DNA from: Lentibacillus sp. Marseille-P4043
GTDB taxonomy: Bacteria; Bacillota; Bacilli; Bacillales; Amphibacillaceae
Direction: 5' to 3'
DNA length: 64,000 bases
Assembly: GCF_900258515.1 (NCBI RefSeq)
Contig: NZ_LT984884.1
Span: 1,375,168 to 1,439,167 of the forward strand
Shown: in pieces, positions 41,406 to 50,957 of the stretch
Layout of the letters: the number at the start of each line of letters is the position of its first letter
Numbering within the stretch: the first letter of the stretch is position 1
Notes under the pieces: generated by a model
The model's database searches: none
Told to the model about the DNA's origin: nothing
Seen by the model: the letters and a program-made list of their open reading frames with translations, nothing else
Position numbers and translations under genes: made by a program

Positions 41406-41496
41406 TGGGACGTGGGGACAGGTTAGGTGTCCCAGGCGATTTTGGCGCGGGGCATGGCTTGGCGGGTGGGACAAGAAACCTGTCCCCATGTCCCAC
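41406..41496. repeat. Family B REPIN-like pair
   Basis: TGGGACGTGGGGACAGGTT...GTCCCA and TGGGACAAGAAACC...CCATGTCCCAC in inverted arrangement, same orientation as the copy at 39609. Confidence 0.75.
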
Positions 41497-41547
41497 GAAC
41501 GGGACAACAGCGCCCATGTTCCATTATTTTTGAAGGGATGGATAAGG

Positions 41548-42654
41548 ATGAATTATATTAAAGAGATTAATGCGTTTTATGATCGGGTGGAGCGTACTCC
41601 GTTGTCTGCGTCGGCAATTGTTTTGTGGTATACCTTAATGCATATGAATAATAAGGCGATGTGGATCGAGGAGTTTACGGCGGCTGGACCTGTTTTGCGT
41701 TTTAAATCGGGGTTAACGGAGAGTTCATTCAAGCGGGCTAGAGCTGAGTTGAAGGAGAAAGGCTATATCACTTATACGTCACGTGGCCGGAATCAAGCAC
41801 CGGCTTATCGGATGATTCGACTGGATTTGGCTGGGGCTGGTTGTGGTGCAGGGACGATGACCGCTGATGGAAGGGATGGGAGCTGCTTGAAGGCCGAGCA
41901 GGTGGACATGCGTGCGGACCAAATTACGGATGGCGGGACAGACCAAGTTACGGTCGGGAAGACGGACCAGACTATGGATGTTGGACTGGACCGGGGTGTG
42001 GATGTAGAAGCGAACCAGAACGTGGACCGGGAGATGGACCGGATCACGGACCATTTTACGAACCAGAACGTGAACCGTGATATGAACCAGAACGCGGACC
42101 ACCTCGCGGACCACCTCGCGGACCACCAAGCGAACCGAACTGCGAGCACATTAATTAAACATAAACAAAACATAAATAAAACAAAACAAGACGAAACAAC
42201 TGCTGCTGAAGATGCATTTGTTTTTTACCAAGAAAACTTTGGCGTGATCAGTCCGTTTGTATCGGATTCGTTGTTGAATTGGGTAAATGACAGCGGCGAG
42301 CCATTGGTAATGGAAGCGATGAAACGTGCGGTAGAGCGTAATAAATTGAGCTGGCGATATGTGAAAAGTATTTTGCAAGCATGGGATCGAAAAGGGATAT
42401 CGAGTGTAGAAGATGCGAAGGCAGAGGAGGTAGCTTTTCAGAATGAACGGAAGCAGCAGAGCCGTAGGAATGGGCTACAGCAGAATGTGGAAGTGGTACC
42501 GGATTGGTTCTGGAAGCGTCAACAGGAGGATGCATTGAAGGCGGAGAAAAAGGAACAGCAGCTGCTTGAAGATGACCCAGAAACGGAGGCGGAAATAATG
42601 GCCTTGCTTGAGAAGCATCGTAATATTGGGTGTCAGGTGTCGGCGCAATTGTGA
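41548..42654 (+). CDS. DnaD-domain replisome-type protein with repeat-rich linker
   Basis: 368 residues from the ATG at 41548 (AAGGGATGGATAAGG upstream). The N-terminal winged-helix part (YDRVERTPLSASAIVLWYTL, FKSGLTESSFKRARAELKEK) and the C-terminal DnaD part (FVFYQENFGVISPFVSDSLL, VKSILQAWDRKGISSVEDA) are those of phage-type replication initiators that load helicase. In between, about residues 118-198 are a degenerate repeat of Asp/Asn-Gln/Arg/His steps (TDQ, LDR, NQN, ADH). The linker has higher GC and runs almost without aliphatic core. Probably from a prophage or plasmid. Confidence 0.75.
   Translation: MNYIKEINAFYDRVERTPLSASAIVLWYTLMHMNNKAMWIEEFTAAGPVLRFKSGLTESSFKRARAELKEKGYITYTSRGRNQAPAYRMIRLDLAGAGCGAGTMTADGRDGSCLKAEQVDMRADQITDGGTDQVTVGKTDQTMDVGLDRGVDVEANQNVDREMDRITDHFTNQNVNRDMNQNADHLADHLADHQANRTASTLIKHKQNINKTKQDETTAAEDAFVFYQENFGVISPFVSDSLLNWVNDSGEPLVMEAMKRAVERNKLSWRYVKSILQAWDRKGISSVEDAKAEEVAFQNERKQQSRRNGLQQNVEVVPDWFWKRQQEDALKAEKKEQQLLEDDPETEAEIMALLEKHRNIGCQVSAQL
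41902..42141 (+). repeat. In-gene degenerate tandem repeat
   Basis: Units such as GCGGACCACCTC (three times at 42091-42130) and GAACCAGAACGTG / GGACCGG recur every 12-24 bases, encoding DQ/DR/NQ/DH steps of the DnaD-protein linker. Confidence 0.6.
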
Positions 42655-42842
42655 AAATGAGATGAAATTGTTAAAGGCAATTACGAAATAAAATTAAAAA
42701 TGTTTGGGAGCCCAATGCCGTCTTGAAAAATTTTGTGGAAACTCCTCTCCAGGACTTCTTGGTACAGAAATGACCCAAAAATCAACTGCCAATACATTAG
42801 TCGTCGGAAATATTTAGGACACTAGATGTTATGTGTTGTTTT

Positions 42843-42865
42843 ATGTGTATAATGATGTGTATAAT
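42843..42865 (+). promoter_or_regulatory. Direct repeat at the toxin-antitoxin promoter
   Basis: ATGTGTATAAT occurs twice (42843-42853, 42855-42865), each with a TATAAT-like box, 45 bases before the antitoxin gene. A candidate operator. Confidence 0.5.
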
Positions 42866-42909
42866 ATAAGTATAAAAAGATCGTTAATGCATATACTAAT
42901 GGTTGAGGA

Positions 42910-43308
42910 ATGATGAAAGTGGGTGCTTTTGTAATGACAAAGGAATACCATCCTATTGCAAATTCTAATACTTTAGATTTCTTAAGAAAAAATGTTTTAA
43001 ATGTTACGGACTTAACAAGAAGCAATAAATTGTCAGAAATACTTGATAGTTTCTCGAACGGAATGTCGGATGAGGTATTTGTTATTCAAAATGGGAAAAA
43101 GAAGGATGCCCAGGCAGTTATGGTTGACTTTGAATATTTTGAGCAATTGCTACATTTTAAAGAAATATTAGAAGAATCGCTTGATAAAGTCGCTATAGAA
43201 GAAGCTAATACTCGAGCAAACAAACCGGCAAATAACTCTTTATCGGATACCTTTGATAAGGAGGATATCAACATGAATGAGCTAATGGAATTATTAGAGG
43301 AAGAATGA
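42910..43308 (+). CDS. Type II antitoxin, Phd/YefM-like
   Basis: Up to 132 residues; starts at 42910, 42913 or MTKEYHP (42943) are possible. VTDLTRSNKLSEILDSFSNGMSDEVFVIQNGKKKDAQAVMVDFEYFEQLL matches the Phd/YefM-like DNA-binding N-terminus. The acidic C-terminus (DINMNELMELLEEE) is the usual toxin-binding tail. The toxin gene starts two bases after the stop. Confidence 0.75.
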   Translation: MMKVGAFVMTKEYHPIANSNTLDFLRKNVLNVTDLTRSNKLSEILDSFSNGMSDEVFVIQNGKKKDAQAVMVDFEYFEQLLHFKEILEESLDKVAIEEANTRANKPANNSLSDTFDKEDINMNELMELLEEE

Positions 43309-43309
43309 T

Positions 43310-43690
43310 TTGAAAAACTTTGAGGAATTACAGGCACTAATATTAGAGAAGTATAATGTAGAATTAAAATTTGCCGAGGATGTTAAGAAAGATATTAAAG
43401 CGATTAATAAAGGACATAGACAAACAGTATTATTAGAAATAGTAAGAAGGGCAAAACAAGGACCTTTATTTAAACCAGATGGAGTAGCAGAATCTTTACA
43501 CGGAGACTTACATGGTTTTGCTAAAATAAAATCTAAAACACTCAATGTTAGAATAGTGTATCGCCCGATTGACGAGAGACCTATAAGAATGGAAGTAATT
43601 GCAATTGGCCCGAGAAACAAAGAAAAAGCATACCGAATCGCAACAGAACGTTTACAAAAGTTCTTTTACCAAATGGATAATATTAAATAA
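43310..43690 (+). CDS. Type II toxin, RelE/ParE superfamily
   Basis: 126 residues from TTG (GAGGAAG 6 bases upstream). LKFAEDVKKDIKAINKGHRQ, SLHGDLHGFAKIKSKTLNVRIVYRPID and MEVIAIGPRNKEKAY follow the RelE/ParE fold with basic residues on the sheet. Tight coupling to the antitoxin and a shared terminator define a complete module. RNase versus gyrase target cannot be told by eye. Confidence 0.75.
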   Translation: MKNFEELQALILEKYNVELKFAEDVKKDIKAINKGHRQTVLLEIVRRAKQGPLFKPDGVAESLHGDLHGFAKIKSKTLNVRIVYRPIDERPIRMEVIAIGPRNKEKAYRIATERLQKFFYQMDNIK

Positions 43691-43696
43691 TAGTTG

Positions 43697-43725
43697 AGCC
43701 TAACTGAGTATGTTAGGCTTTTTTT
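43697..43725 (+). terminator. Terminator of the toxin-antitoxin operon
   Basis: AGCCTAAC / GTTAGGCT then T7. Confidence 0.85.
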
Positions 43726-43756
43726 AATGATGCGGGACGAATGTGTTGAATGAATG

Positions 43757-43800
43757 GAAGGTCCTGTGGGGGAGAAATCTTCGCAGGGCTTTTCTTATTC
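43757..43800 (+). repeat. Family A hairpin
   Basis: AAGGTCCTGTGGGGGAGAAATC then TTCGCAGGGCTTTTC. The following 43801-44215 has no supported gene. Confidence 0.6.
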
Positions 43801-44215
43801 TCTCATTTTAAAAAATTCCACGAATCATCATTTTCTATTCCCACCGTTTATCTACAACTCATGAAAAACAACACTGTGTTTGATGGATAACACCGTAGCC
43901 AATGACAAGGGACGAAAGGGCTGATTAGCCAGCTGATAATTGCCCCTTTTATTTTGGTAAAAGTTACGTATATTTCGTTACTAAGATGGGTGATATAATA
44001 TCTAGGTTAGTTTAGTGGAGAGAAGGTAACTGAATCAGTTAGTTAACAAAAACCTAATGGAAGCTATTGAAGCTGGCAGAAAATACTGCACATGATTTAA
44101 TTAATGAGAATTGTTGCTTTCAAAAATTAAATCTAGTGAAAGAAAATAACAGGGTAAGATTTCAAAAGTGTTCTACAGTCTGCTATGAATATAGATTGCT
44201 TGTGATTAGGAGAGA

Positions 44216-45176
44216 ATGAGCATGAATGAAATTGTTTATATTATTGGACTGGTTTTTGTTCTAGCTATTATTTTGATAAGTATTGATGATGTAATATGGG
44301 ATATTTATTATGGATTCAATAAATTACTTGGGGAAATTAAAGTTTCAAGTATTGATGTGGGGAGTATTGAGGCAACACCGCCAAAAATGCTAGCTATTAT
44401 TGTAGCAGCATATAATGAAGAGAATGTATTGAAGTCTGTGATTACCAACTTAATTCGATCGAATCAATATCCAAAATCTATGTATCATATATTTTTAGGA
44501 GTTTACCCTAATGATCCTGTTACATTAAAAGTTGCAAAAGAGCTTGAAGAAGAATTTGATCATGTACACAAAATTATTCATATATTGGAAGGGCCGAGCT
44601 CTAAGGCAGATAATTTAAATAATGTCATAAAAAATATATATGATTTTGAACAGAAATATCATTTGAAGTTTAGTGCTGTAGTGATTCATGACTCGGAGGA
44701 TTTAGTTCATCCATATGAATTTTAGGTACAACACTACGGAAGCTAGGGCTTGTATCTGAAAAGGATATTACGAAAGCAGTATGTGACATTACGCAGCAAA
44801 CATATGTAGACTTTTCACATATTCATTATGCTAATCAATATATTAACCATTATGATAAAGAGCTGCTGCAAACAATTAAAGCTGTTCCTGTTTTACGGGC
44901 GAATGGAAAATTAGTTGTATTAACGAGTGTGGATTCAAATGAAACGGTTATTAGGGAATACTTCTATGAACACGTGATTCTGATATATACTACCAGATCT
45001 TCTGTTTTAGATTGGATTGTTTATAAAAATAGAAGAGTATGTGAATAAAGGCTATATCAGCGTGGATCAAGGGATGATTGCTTTAGGTTATCATAAAGAT
45101 GAAAATATTGATGATATTTTACAATCGATGGGTTTATTAGCTGGGTGCTTGTCACTTCCTGAGGATAATAGAGCTT
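44216..45176 (+). pseudogene. Glycosyltransferase-MshEN fusion gene with internal deletion
   Basis: The first 169 residues (membrane helix, then MLAIIVAAYNEENVLKSVIT and HDSEDLVHPYE) are the start of a GT2 enzyme of the NfrB / N4 adsorption protein B type. The frame stops at 44725 where a deletion joins it to TTLRKLGLVSEKDITKAVCD, YVNKGYISVDQGMIALGYHK, the C-terminal MshEN-type domain, itself frameshifted near 45020. The catalytic C-terminal half and most membrane helices are gone. Confidence 0.65.
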
Positions 45177-45186
45177 AACGTTAATA

Positions 45187-45277
45187 GGGACATGGGGACA
45201 GGTTAGGTGTCCCACTCTACATCCCGCGCCATACGTGGTTTTCCCCCTGGGACAAGAAACCTGTCCCCATGTCCCAC
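45187..45277. repeat. Family B REPIN-like pair
   Basis: GGGACATGGGGACAGGTT...GTCCCAC and TGGGACAAGAAACC...ATGTCCCAC. It touches the stop codon of the leftward zinc-ribbon gene. Confidence 0.75.
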
Positions 45278-46098
45278 TAAAAAATATACCCTAAGACTCT
45301 ATCCAAATCTTCTAGCAGGCTTGATAATAATGCGTCTCCTAATATATAAAATATAATGGACATAATTATAACTGTCGCTAGGCTGAGGTAGACTTTTTGC
45401 CCGTGTTGGTTAATGGTAGCTACTTTTTCATAAACGAACAATACTGGCACGAATACGATGGAAAAAAGCAGCGAGATTGAGATCGGTATCATTATTAATT
45501 GACCAGAACCGATAATCCCACCTAAAAAGGCTATTGCATTTAATAACGTAAATGGGACAAGTAAACTACCGAATTGTGCAAGTAGTAATTTGATAGAATC
45601 TTGATGATTTCCAATCTTAATCATGGCAAATGCGCTGAAAAAGGCTACAGCAAGTATGATGAGAATGAAAATAATTAATTGCAAAACAATCGTAAATGGT
45701 AAGGATGAATCCGACATAAAAAATGATCCAAATGACTTAAAAATAGAATTCGCATAAAAATACACACCTAATGAAAATAGCACCATATAAAGAGCGATTG
45801 TAATGACTCCATTAAGTAAATAACTTTCATTTACTGTAAATGCAGTTGATGGATTTTTTAACAAGTCAAGAAAATATCCCCAGTACTGCTTGAGCGCTTT
45901 TTTTGCTGTTTCCACATTTTGATTCGGCTGCAGTGTCTGTTCTGTCGCAGGATTTGGTTGGTTTGGTCTGGTTTCCGTTGACGCGGCAACTGTTTGCTGG
46001 GACTCGGCCTGATCCACATCCACATACATTGGCTGACCGCATGCTTCACAGAATTTGCCACTTTCCTGTTCGTGATTACAATTGGAGCATGTTAGCAT
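45277..46098 (-). CDS. Zinc-ribbon membrane protein (273 residues)
   Basis: The N-terminal ribbon LTCSNCNHEQESGKFCEACG (two CxxC) is followed by a Gln/Thr-rich linker (to about 65) and five hydrophobic helices in a Yip1-like arrangement. GGGAGG lies 7 bases before the ATG. It is divergent from a TcaA-like zinc-ribbon gene 275 bases away. Such pairs are seen in Bacilli near wall-stress functions. Role unknown. Confidence 0.7.
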   Translation of the reverse strand: MLTCSNCNHEQESGKFCEACGQPMYVDVDQAESQQTVAASTETRPNQPNPATEQTLQPNQNVETAKKALKQYWGYFLDLLKNPSTAFTVNESYLLNGVITIALYMVLFSLGVYFYANSIFKSFGSFFMSDSSLPFTIVLQLIIFILIILAVAFFSAFAMIKIGNHQDSIKLLLAQFGSLLVPFTLLNAIAFLGGIIGSGQLIMIPISISLLFSIVFVPVLFVYEKVATINQHGQKVYLSLATVIIMSIIFYILGDALLSSLLEDLDRVLGYIF

Positions 46099-46373
46099 TT
46101 CTTATCCTCCCTTATATGTATTTTGTTTAGGACAATCTAATATTACAAGAGCAATAGTCTTTTGTCACTAGAGAATTGCAAACATCTGGAATGTACAAGT
46201 ATAATTTTAGTATAGACATGGTAAGAACGAATTACATAATGATTGCTAGCAGTCTAAATTCTAAATGAAAGCGGGGATAAATTCCTGGTTTTGACTTCAT
46301 ATTATGAAAAAGATAGACGAATAATAATAGAGAGTAAGTTTTTCCGACTATAACATAATCCGGAGGGAAAGAG

Positions 46374-47855
46374 ATGAAGTATTGCAAGAACTGTGGGCAT
46401 TCACTGAAGGAAGAGGCTCAGTTCTGTCCAGAATGTGGGACAACCGTACAAAAAGCGGTAGAGACCGACCAAATATCGAAGCAAAATAAGCCAGTGGAAA
46501 ATCAATCTGTACATACAGCAAATACGCAAAAAACGCAAGATACTCGGCAAAACAGGACAAAGAAACCTTTTTTCAAAAGTAAAAAATCAAAAGTAATTAC
46601 GATTATCGCGGTTATTCTTGTGATCGCTTTGTTTGGAAGCTATTATACAATTAATAAAATAATGATGAGTCCTGAGGCTGTGTCAGACCGATTTATTCAA
46701 GCCGTGAAAGAAAAAGATGTGACTCAACTTAGAAACTTTATCAATGAAGGGCAATTGGAAATGGACGCAACAAAGGCGGATGTGAAAACTTTTCTAGCAT
46801 TTTTAGAGGATCGTCCACAAATGATTACGGCAATTTCCGATCAATTGAAAAAGGATGTTCAAAAGCTGGATACGAGTTCAAATGACACGCTAGCTGCCTC
46901 TGATTCAAATGACCATACTCTAGCAAATTTGAAAAAGGATGGGAAAAAGTGGCTCTTGTTTGATCATTATGTTGTTCAAGTTCTACCAGTTTACCTGGAG
47001 GTTTCGTCAACAGAAGACAAAACGACTATTCTTATTGGTGATAAAGAGGTTGGAACGGTAAATAGTGAAAATGAAAAGAAACTTGGACCCTTTTTGCCTG
47101 GAATCTATAACGTAAAAGCTGTTGTAGAAGGAAATTATGGAAAAGTAGAAAACACGCAAGAAGTAGATTTTTCAAATTTAGAAGAACTAGAGGCTGCTTC
47201 TTCCTTTGACTTCTCGGATAATTATGTGGAACTGTATTCGGATAATGGTGATGCGGTCCTATATGTAAATGAAAAAAGCACGAAAAAAACGATTAATAAC
47301 ATCGGAAAATTAGGCCCTATCCCAATGAATGGCTCCGTGGAAGTTTTTGCACAAAAGAAATTCGCAACAGGTGTTAAAAAAAGTGATAAGGTGAAGATTA
47401 CCGAAGACACCTATGATCTAGATTTGAATCTTGGTTACGATGATTATGATGAAGAATATGAATTGACGCAAGCAGAAATGGAAAAACAAGTAAAACTAGA
47501 AGAACAATCGGATGAGGTAATAGAAACAATTTATGACCATTACAAACGAATTTCTAATGATGATTTTAAGTCTGCATACAACTTGTTTTCTTCTAACATG
47601 AAAGATAAATTTGGTGTAGACGGCTGGGCAAAAGGCTTGAAAGCAAATATCAGTGATGATGTGACATTCGTGGAGGTCGAAAGTATTGACGGTGATTCGG
47701 CAAAAGCATATTTGGAAATGACGTCCTATGATAATCAGGAGGATGATTCAACGCTTGTTTCGGAATGGGAAGGATACTGGACACTTGTAAAGGAAAGCGG
47801 AAAGTGGAGATTAGATGAAACGGAATTAGAAAAGGTGGATTCTTGGACGGAATGA
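46374..47855 (+). CDS. TcaA-like zinc-ribbon membrane protein
   Basis: 493 residues. N-terminal ribbon YCKNCGHSLKEEAQFCPECG, linker, one membrane helix (VITIIAVILVIALFGSYYTI, about 66-86), then extracellular repeats of the TcaA type (DRFIQAVKEKDVTQLRNFI..., VYLEVSSTEDKTTILIGDKE, LYSDNGDAVLYVNEK) and a C-terminal NTF2-like segment (about 385-490). TcaA relatives affect wall-antibiotic response and wall-polymer display. GGAGGG precedes the ATG. The GH3 gene overlaps its stop, so they are one operon. Confidence 0.75.
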   Translation: MKYCKNCGHSLKEEAQFCPECGTTVQKAVETDQISKQNKPVENQSVHTANTQKTQDTRQNRTKKPFFKSKKSKVITIIAVILVIALFGSYYTINKIMMSPEAVSDRFIQAVKEKDVTQLRNFINEGQLEMDATKADVKTFLAFLEDRPQMITAISDQLKKDVQKLDTSSNDTLAASDSNDHTLANLKKDGKKWLLFDHYVVQVLPVYLEVSSTEDKTTILIGDKEVGTVNSENEKKLGPFLPGIYNVKAVVEGNYGKVENTQEVDFSNLEELEAASSFDFSDNYVELYSDNGDAVLYVNEKSTKKTINNIGKLGPIPMNGSVEVFAQKKFATGVKKSDKVKITEDTYDLDLNLGYDDYDEEYELTQAEMEKQVKLEEQSDEVIETIYDHYKRISNDDFKSAYNLFSSNMKDKFGVDGWAKGLKANISDDVTFVEVESIDGDSAKAYLEMTSYDNQEDDSTLVSEWEGYWTLVKESGKWRLDETELEKVDSWTE

Positions 47856-49081
47856 TGAAAAAGTCAGTTATGTTTATAGGTTTGGCCCTTCTTTTGATAG
47901 GGGGTGTTGTATTGGGAATTAGAATCTATCAAAGTTTTCATTCAGAGGAAGTAGCTGAGGTAGATTCCATGGAAAATACGTCGGAGAATCATGGGAAAGA
48001 AAACCATTTAGCAGCAACGAAAGAAATTTCAATTCAACCAAAGGATCATGAATCGGTAGAACCCGATGTCGATGAAAAAATTACATCGCTTTTGGAATCG
48101 ATGACGTTGAAAGAAAAGATTGGTCAACTAATGGTCGTTGGTTTTCAAAGTACAGAAGTCGATGAATCGATTAAAACAATGATTGAAGACTATCATGTTG
48201 GCGGTGTTATTCTCTATGAGCGCAACATGGAAACACCTGAGCAAGTCACGGCTTTAAATGCAGATCTGCAAACCTTAGCGAAGGATTCCATGCATGGTAT
48301 TCCTCTGATTATAAGCGTCGATCAAGAGGGTGGAGATATTGTCCGAATGCGCGATCATGTATCACCTATACCAGCACAACAGGAAATTGGCAAAGAAGGC
48401 GATAAAGAGAAAGCTTTTTCAATTGCCAAGCGATCTGGAGAAGAATTAGCTGACATGGGATTTAATGTTAACTATGCACCAGTCCTAGATTTATCAGCGA
48501 CAGATACCCGTTCATTTGGAGAGGACCCGGAAAAAGCTTACCAGTTTGGAAAACAAGTGATAACCGGTTTTGCCGAATCGTCTGTTGTAGGAACGTTGAA
48601 GCATTTTCCTGGGAATGGTCGAAGCAACATCGATCCCCATGTAGAATCATCTTCTGTGGATGCAGGGAAAAATGTTTTGGAAGGCAGCGATATTTATCCT
48701 TTTAAAAGAATGATAGAAGAGGTTGACCAAAACAAGTATTTTGTGATGGTAACCCATTTCATTTATCCAGCTTATGACAAAAAACTTCCGGCGAGTATTT
48801 CCCCTGTTATTGTTAAACAATTGCTGCGGGAGAAGTTGGGATATGAAGGGATTGTCGTTACCGATGATTTGGAAATGGGAGCAGTGAGTAATTTATATGC
48901 GTATGAAGAATTAGGATACCGCGCTGTAAAAGCTGGTGCCGATCTCTTACTTGTCTGTCATACCCTTGAAAGCCAAGAACAGGTATATAACGGGATTTTG
49001 GATGCTGTTAAAAATGGAAAGCTATCAGAAGCGGAAATTGACGATTCGGTGAGGAGAGTTTTGGAGTTTAAGTTGGGGTAG
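47852..49081 (+). CDS. nagZ: Glycoside hydrolase family 3 beta-N-acetylhexosaminidase (NagZ-like), membrane-anchored
   Basis: About 409 residues from ATG 47852, overlapping the upstream stop as ATGA. N-terminal hydrophobic anchor, then the barrel from LTLKEKIGQLMVVGF. LIISVDQEGGDIVR, FNVNYAPVLDL, SFGEDPEKAY, KHFPGNGRSNIDPH and the nucleophile Asp in VVTDDLEMGAVS are family 3 NagZ motifs. The usual KHFPGHG is KHFPGNG here, while the DPH catalytic His is kept. It would trim GlcNAc from muropeptides or wall glycans outside the membrane. Confidence 0.85.
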   Translation: MMKKSVMFIGLALLLIGGVVLGIRIYQSFHSEEVAEVDSMENTSENHGKENHLAATKEISIQPKDHESVEPDVDEKITSLLESMTLKEKIGQLMVVGFQSTEVDESIKTMIEDYHVGGVILYERNMETPEQVTALNADLQTLAKDSMHGIPLIISVDQEGGDIVRMRDHVSPIPAQQEIGKEGDKEKAFSIAKRSGEELADMGFNVNYAPVLDLSATDTRSFGEDPEKAYQFGKQVITGFAESSVVGTLKHFPGNGRSNIDPHVESSSVDAGKNVLEGSDIYPFKRMIEEVDQNKYFVMVTHFIYPAYDKKLPASISPVIVKQLLREKLGYEGIVVTDDLEMGAVSNLYAYEELGYRAVKAGADLLLVCHTLESQEQVYNGILDAVKNGKLSEAEIDDSVRRVLEFKLG

Positions 49082-49084
49082 GCA

Positions 49085-49174
49085 GGGACATGGGGACAGG
49101 TTAGGTGTCCCACCCTGTAACCCGCGTCATACATGGTTTTTGGGCTGGGACAAGGATCCTGTCCCCATGTCCCA
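49085..49174. repeat. Family B REPIN-like pair
   Basis: GGGACATGGGGACAGGTT...GTCCCAC and TGGGACAAGGATCC...CATGTCCCA, starting four bases after the GH3 stop. Confidence 0.75.
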
Positions 49175-49317
49175 ATTATTACGATGGACTGCTGATTTTG
49201 GAATTTAACACGGATACAGTAAGTTTTATTTTTCGTTGTGCGCCAGAAATGCTAGAAAATATATTTATTCGAGATATAGCTTTTACGTTTGATCAACTAG
49301 AAGAACATCCATTTTAA
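49174..49317 (+). pseudogene. C-terminal gene fragment after a REPIN
   Basis: Frame YYDGLLILEFNTDTVSFIFR then CAPEMLENIFIRDIAFTFDQLEEHPF ends at 49317. It has no start of its own and begins at the REPIN edge. Family not recognised. Confidence 0.45.
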
Positions 49318-49352
49318 TGTATTGGGTTTAGCAAGGCTTTTTAATTTGTGTA

Positions 49353-49460
49353 AGGGGTTAGACATTCGCTGCATTAAAGTGTTAAAGTGATAGAATTCAA
49401 GGAAAGTCCTGTGGAGGGAATATGAGCTCCCTATTAGATAGACAGATTAAAAACCTGGAT
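49353..49460 (+). repeat. Family A element with altered right half
   Basis: GGGGTTAGACATTCGCTGC, ATTAAAGTG, AAGTCCTGTGGAGGGAAT, then unrelated sequence instead of the closing arm. Downstream a CTCCC(A/T)ATTAG / CTAATGGGGAG pair lies at 49437-49475. Confidence 0.45.
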
Positions 49461-49991
49461 ACCTAATGGGGAGTCTTTCTGTCTAATTAGGAAAGTCTTA
49501 GGAATTCAGCAAAGGAGTGGGAAGAATTAGAGCACTTGATAAATAACATCAAAGTATAAATTCAATTTGAGCTCAATTAAAGTTTAAGATTGAAAAATTT
49601 TCAAAGTATGGTTTTTTGTGTATCAGCTAGTAGGTTTGCTTTTAATATACAATAACTATTAATTTGGTTAAAATTTGGAAGCCCCTAAATAGCTTCAGTC
49701 TATATCCTATATCTTATATTTAGGATATAATATTGTTAGTTGTAATAGTATTGAATATGTGTTTTGCGCTTAACACAAAACTGCAATGGTCTAGTACATA
49801 GTTTTGAAACGAAAATTACATAATTATTTCAGTGAACCTCCACAAGCATGAGTCAAGGAACCAAATGCCTAGGGGATCTCGCTCTGCCATGGGGGATTAT
49901 CATGTTCGCTTCTCTACTCAAATAGTGGCTATGTATTTTTTCTTTGCAACCTTGGACAGTAAATCTATTAAAATTGTAGGGGTGTTACATA
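49461..49991. other. Intergenic stretch before the AbiEii-like gene
   Basis: No gene supported. An inverted repeat ATATCCTA...TAGGATAT surrounds 49698-49730. No AbiEi-type antitoxin gene is found here. Confidence 0.45.
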
Positions 49992-50897
49992 ATGGAAGAA
50001 ATTATAAATATACAATCTTCAAAAGAAGAACAATTAAGAAATGTTGCGGAACAGAATGGAGAGGCATTTGATTCCATCGTAATGTTGTATTTGCAAGAGC
50101 GTCTTTTGCAACGCTTGTCCGTGTCTGAATATCGAAATAAGTTTTTGCTTAAAGGGGATCTCTTTTTATTTTCTATCACACAGTTTAAGGCAAGGCCGGT
50201 AAAAGAGATGAGCTTCTTGGCTGAACAAGTTCCTAATGATATTCCATACATCAAAGCGGCGTTTGAATCAATTTGTGCTATTTCCAATGGGGAAGATGGC
50301 GTGATGTATGGTAAGGATAATATTACTGTAGAGCGGATCGCAGTAGATTATGAAGGTGTCCATGTGAAAATTCCAGCGTCATTTGGAAACGTGAAAAAGG
50401 AATTACAACTGGATATTGGTTTTGGTGATATTATTGTGCCGAAACCACAAGATATGCTCTATCCGACATTGATCAGTGTGAATCCACTGCAAATTCTAGG
50501 ATATTCAACAGAATCGGTCATAGCTGAAAAATTTGATTCGATTTTATCACTGTCAGCTGATGACAAGATGGCCAATTTGTACGATGTTTACACATTATTA
50601 ACTGCTAAAAATTTCGATGGACGTGTTTTGTTAGAGGCTGTCTTTGAAACATTTCAAAAAAGAGGTACTCATTTAGAAAGAGAACAGGCTGTATTTTCCC
50701 AATCATTTGTCGAGGATGATGCACGGGTTAAACAATGGAACGACTTTGTAGGTCAAATGGGTTCTATGGATGATGACTTGGAATCCCACATGGTAATGAA
50801 GGCAATAAGCAATTTTCTATATCCTATTTATCAAGCTATTATTAATGAGAATGAATTCTTTAACGTGTGGAATTGTCAATTGCAGGAGTGGGAATAA
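49992..50897 (+). CDS. AbiEii-like nucleotidyltransferase-fold protein, catalytic motif degenerate
   Basis: 301 residues; GGGGTG 9 bases before the ATG. The family plan is visible: YLQERLLQRLSVSEYRNKFLLKGDLFLF, a KARPVKEMSFLAEQ block, ITVERIAVDYEGVHVKIPASFG, LQLDIGFGD, and EKFDSILSLSADDKMANLYD. Active AbiEii proteins have KGG at the first site and T/P-x-D-x-D-F at the second. Here KGD and VKEMSF leave no DxD. It ends in a strong terminator. The cognate AbiEi antitoxin gene is absent. Probably an inactive or repurposed paralog. Confidence 0.7.
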   Translation: MEEIINIQSSKEEQLRNVAEQNGEAFDSIVMLYLQERLLQRLSVSEYRNKFLLKGDLFLFSITQFKARPVKEMSFLAEQVPNDIPYIKAAFESICAISNGEDGVMYGKDNITVERIAVDYEGVHVKIPASFGNVKKELQLDIGFGDIIVPKPQDMLYPTLISVNPLQILGYSTESVIAEKFDSILSLSADDKMANLYDVYTLLTAKNFDGRVLLEAVFETFQKRGTHLEREQAVFSQSFVEDDARVKQWNDFVGQMGSMDDDLESHMVMKAISNFLYPIYQAIINENEFFNVWNCQLQEWE

Positions 50898-50911
50898 CCA
50901 TTTAGGTACAT

Positions 50912-50957
50912 AAAAATAGTATGGGGGCTGACCTCATACTATTTTTATGTTTTTTTA
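50912..50957 (+). terminator. Terminator of the AbiEii-like gene
   Basis: AAAAATAGTATG / CATACTATTTTT, perfect 12-bp stem, then T-rich. Confidence 0.85.

Noticed and set aside
41805-42173. Reverse-strand ORFs rich in Trp/Ser/Val opposite the DnaD-type gene
   Set aside because: They are complements of the in-gene tandem repeat and lack starts.
10755-43800. Family A copies read as a CRISPR array
   Set aside because: Copies are scattered over tens of kb, not regularly spaced, and no cas genes are present.
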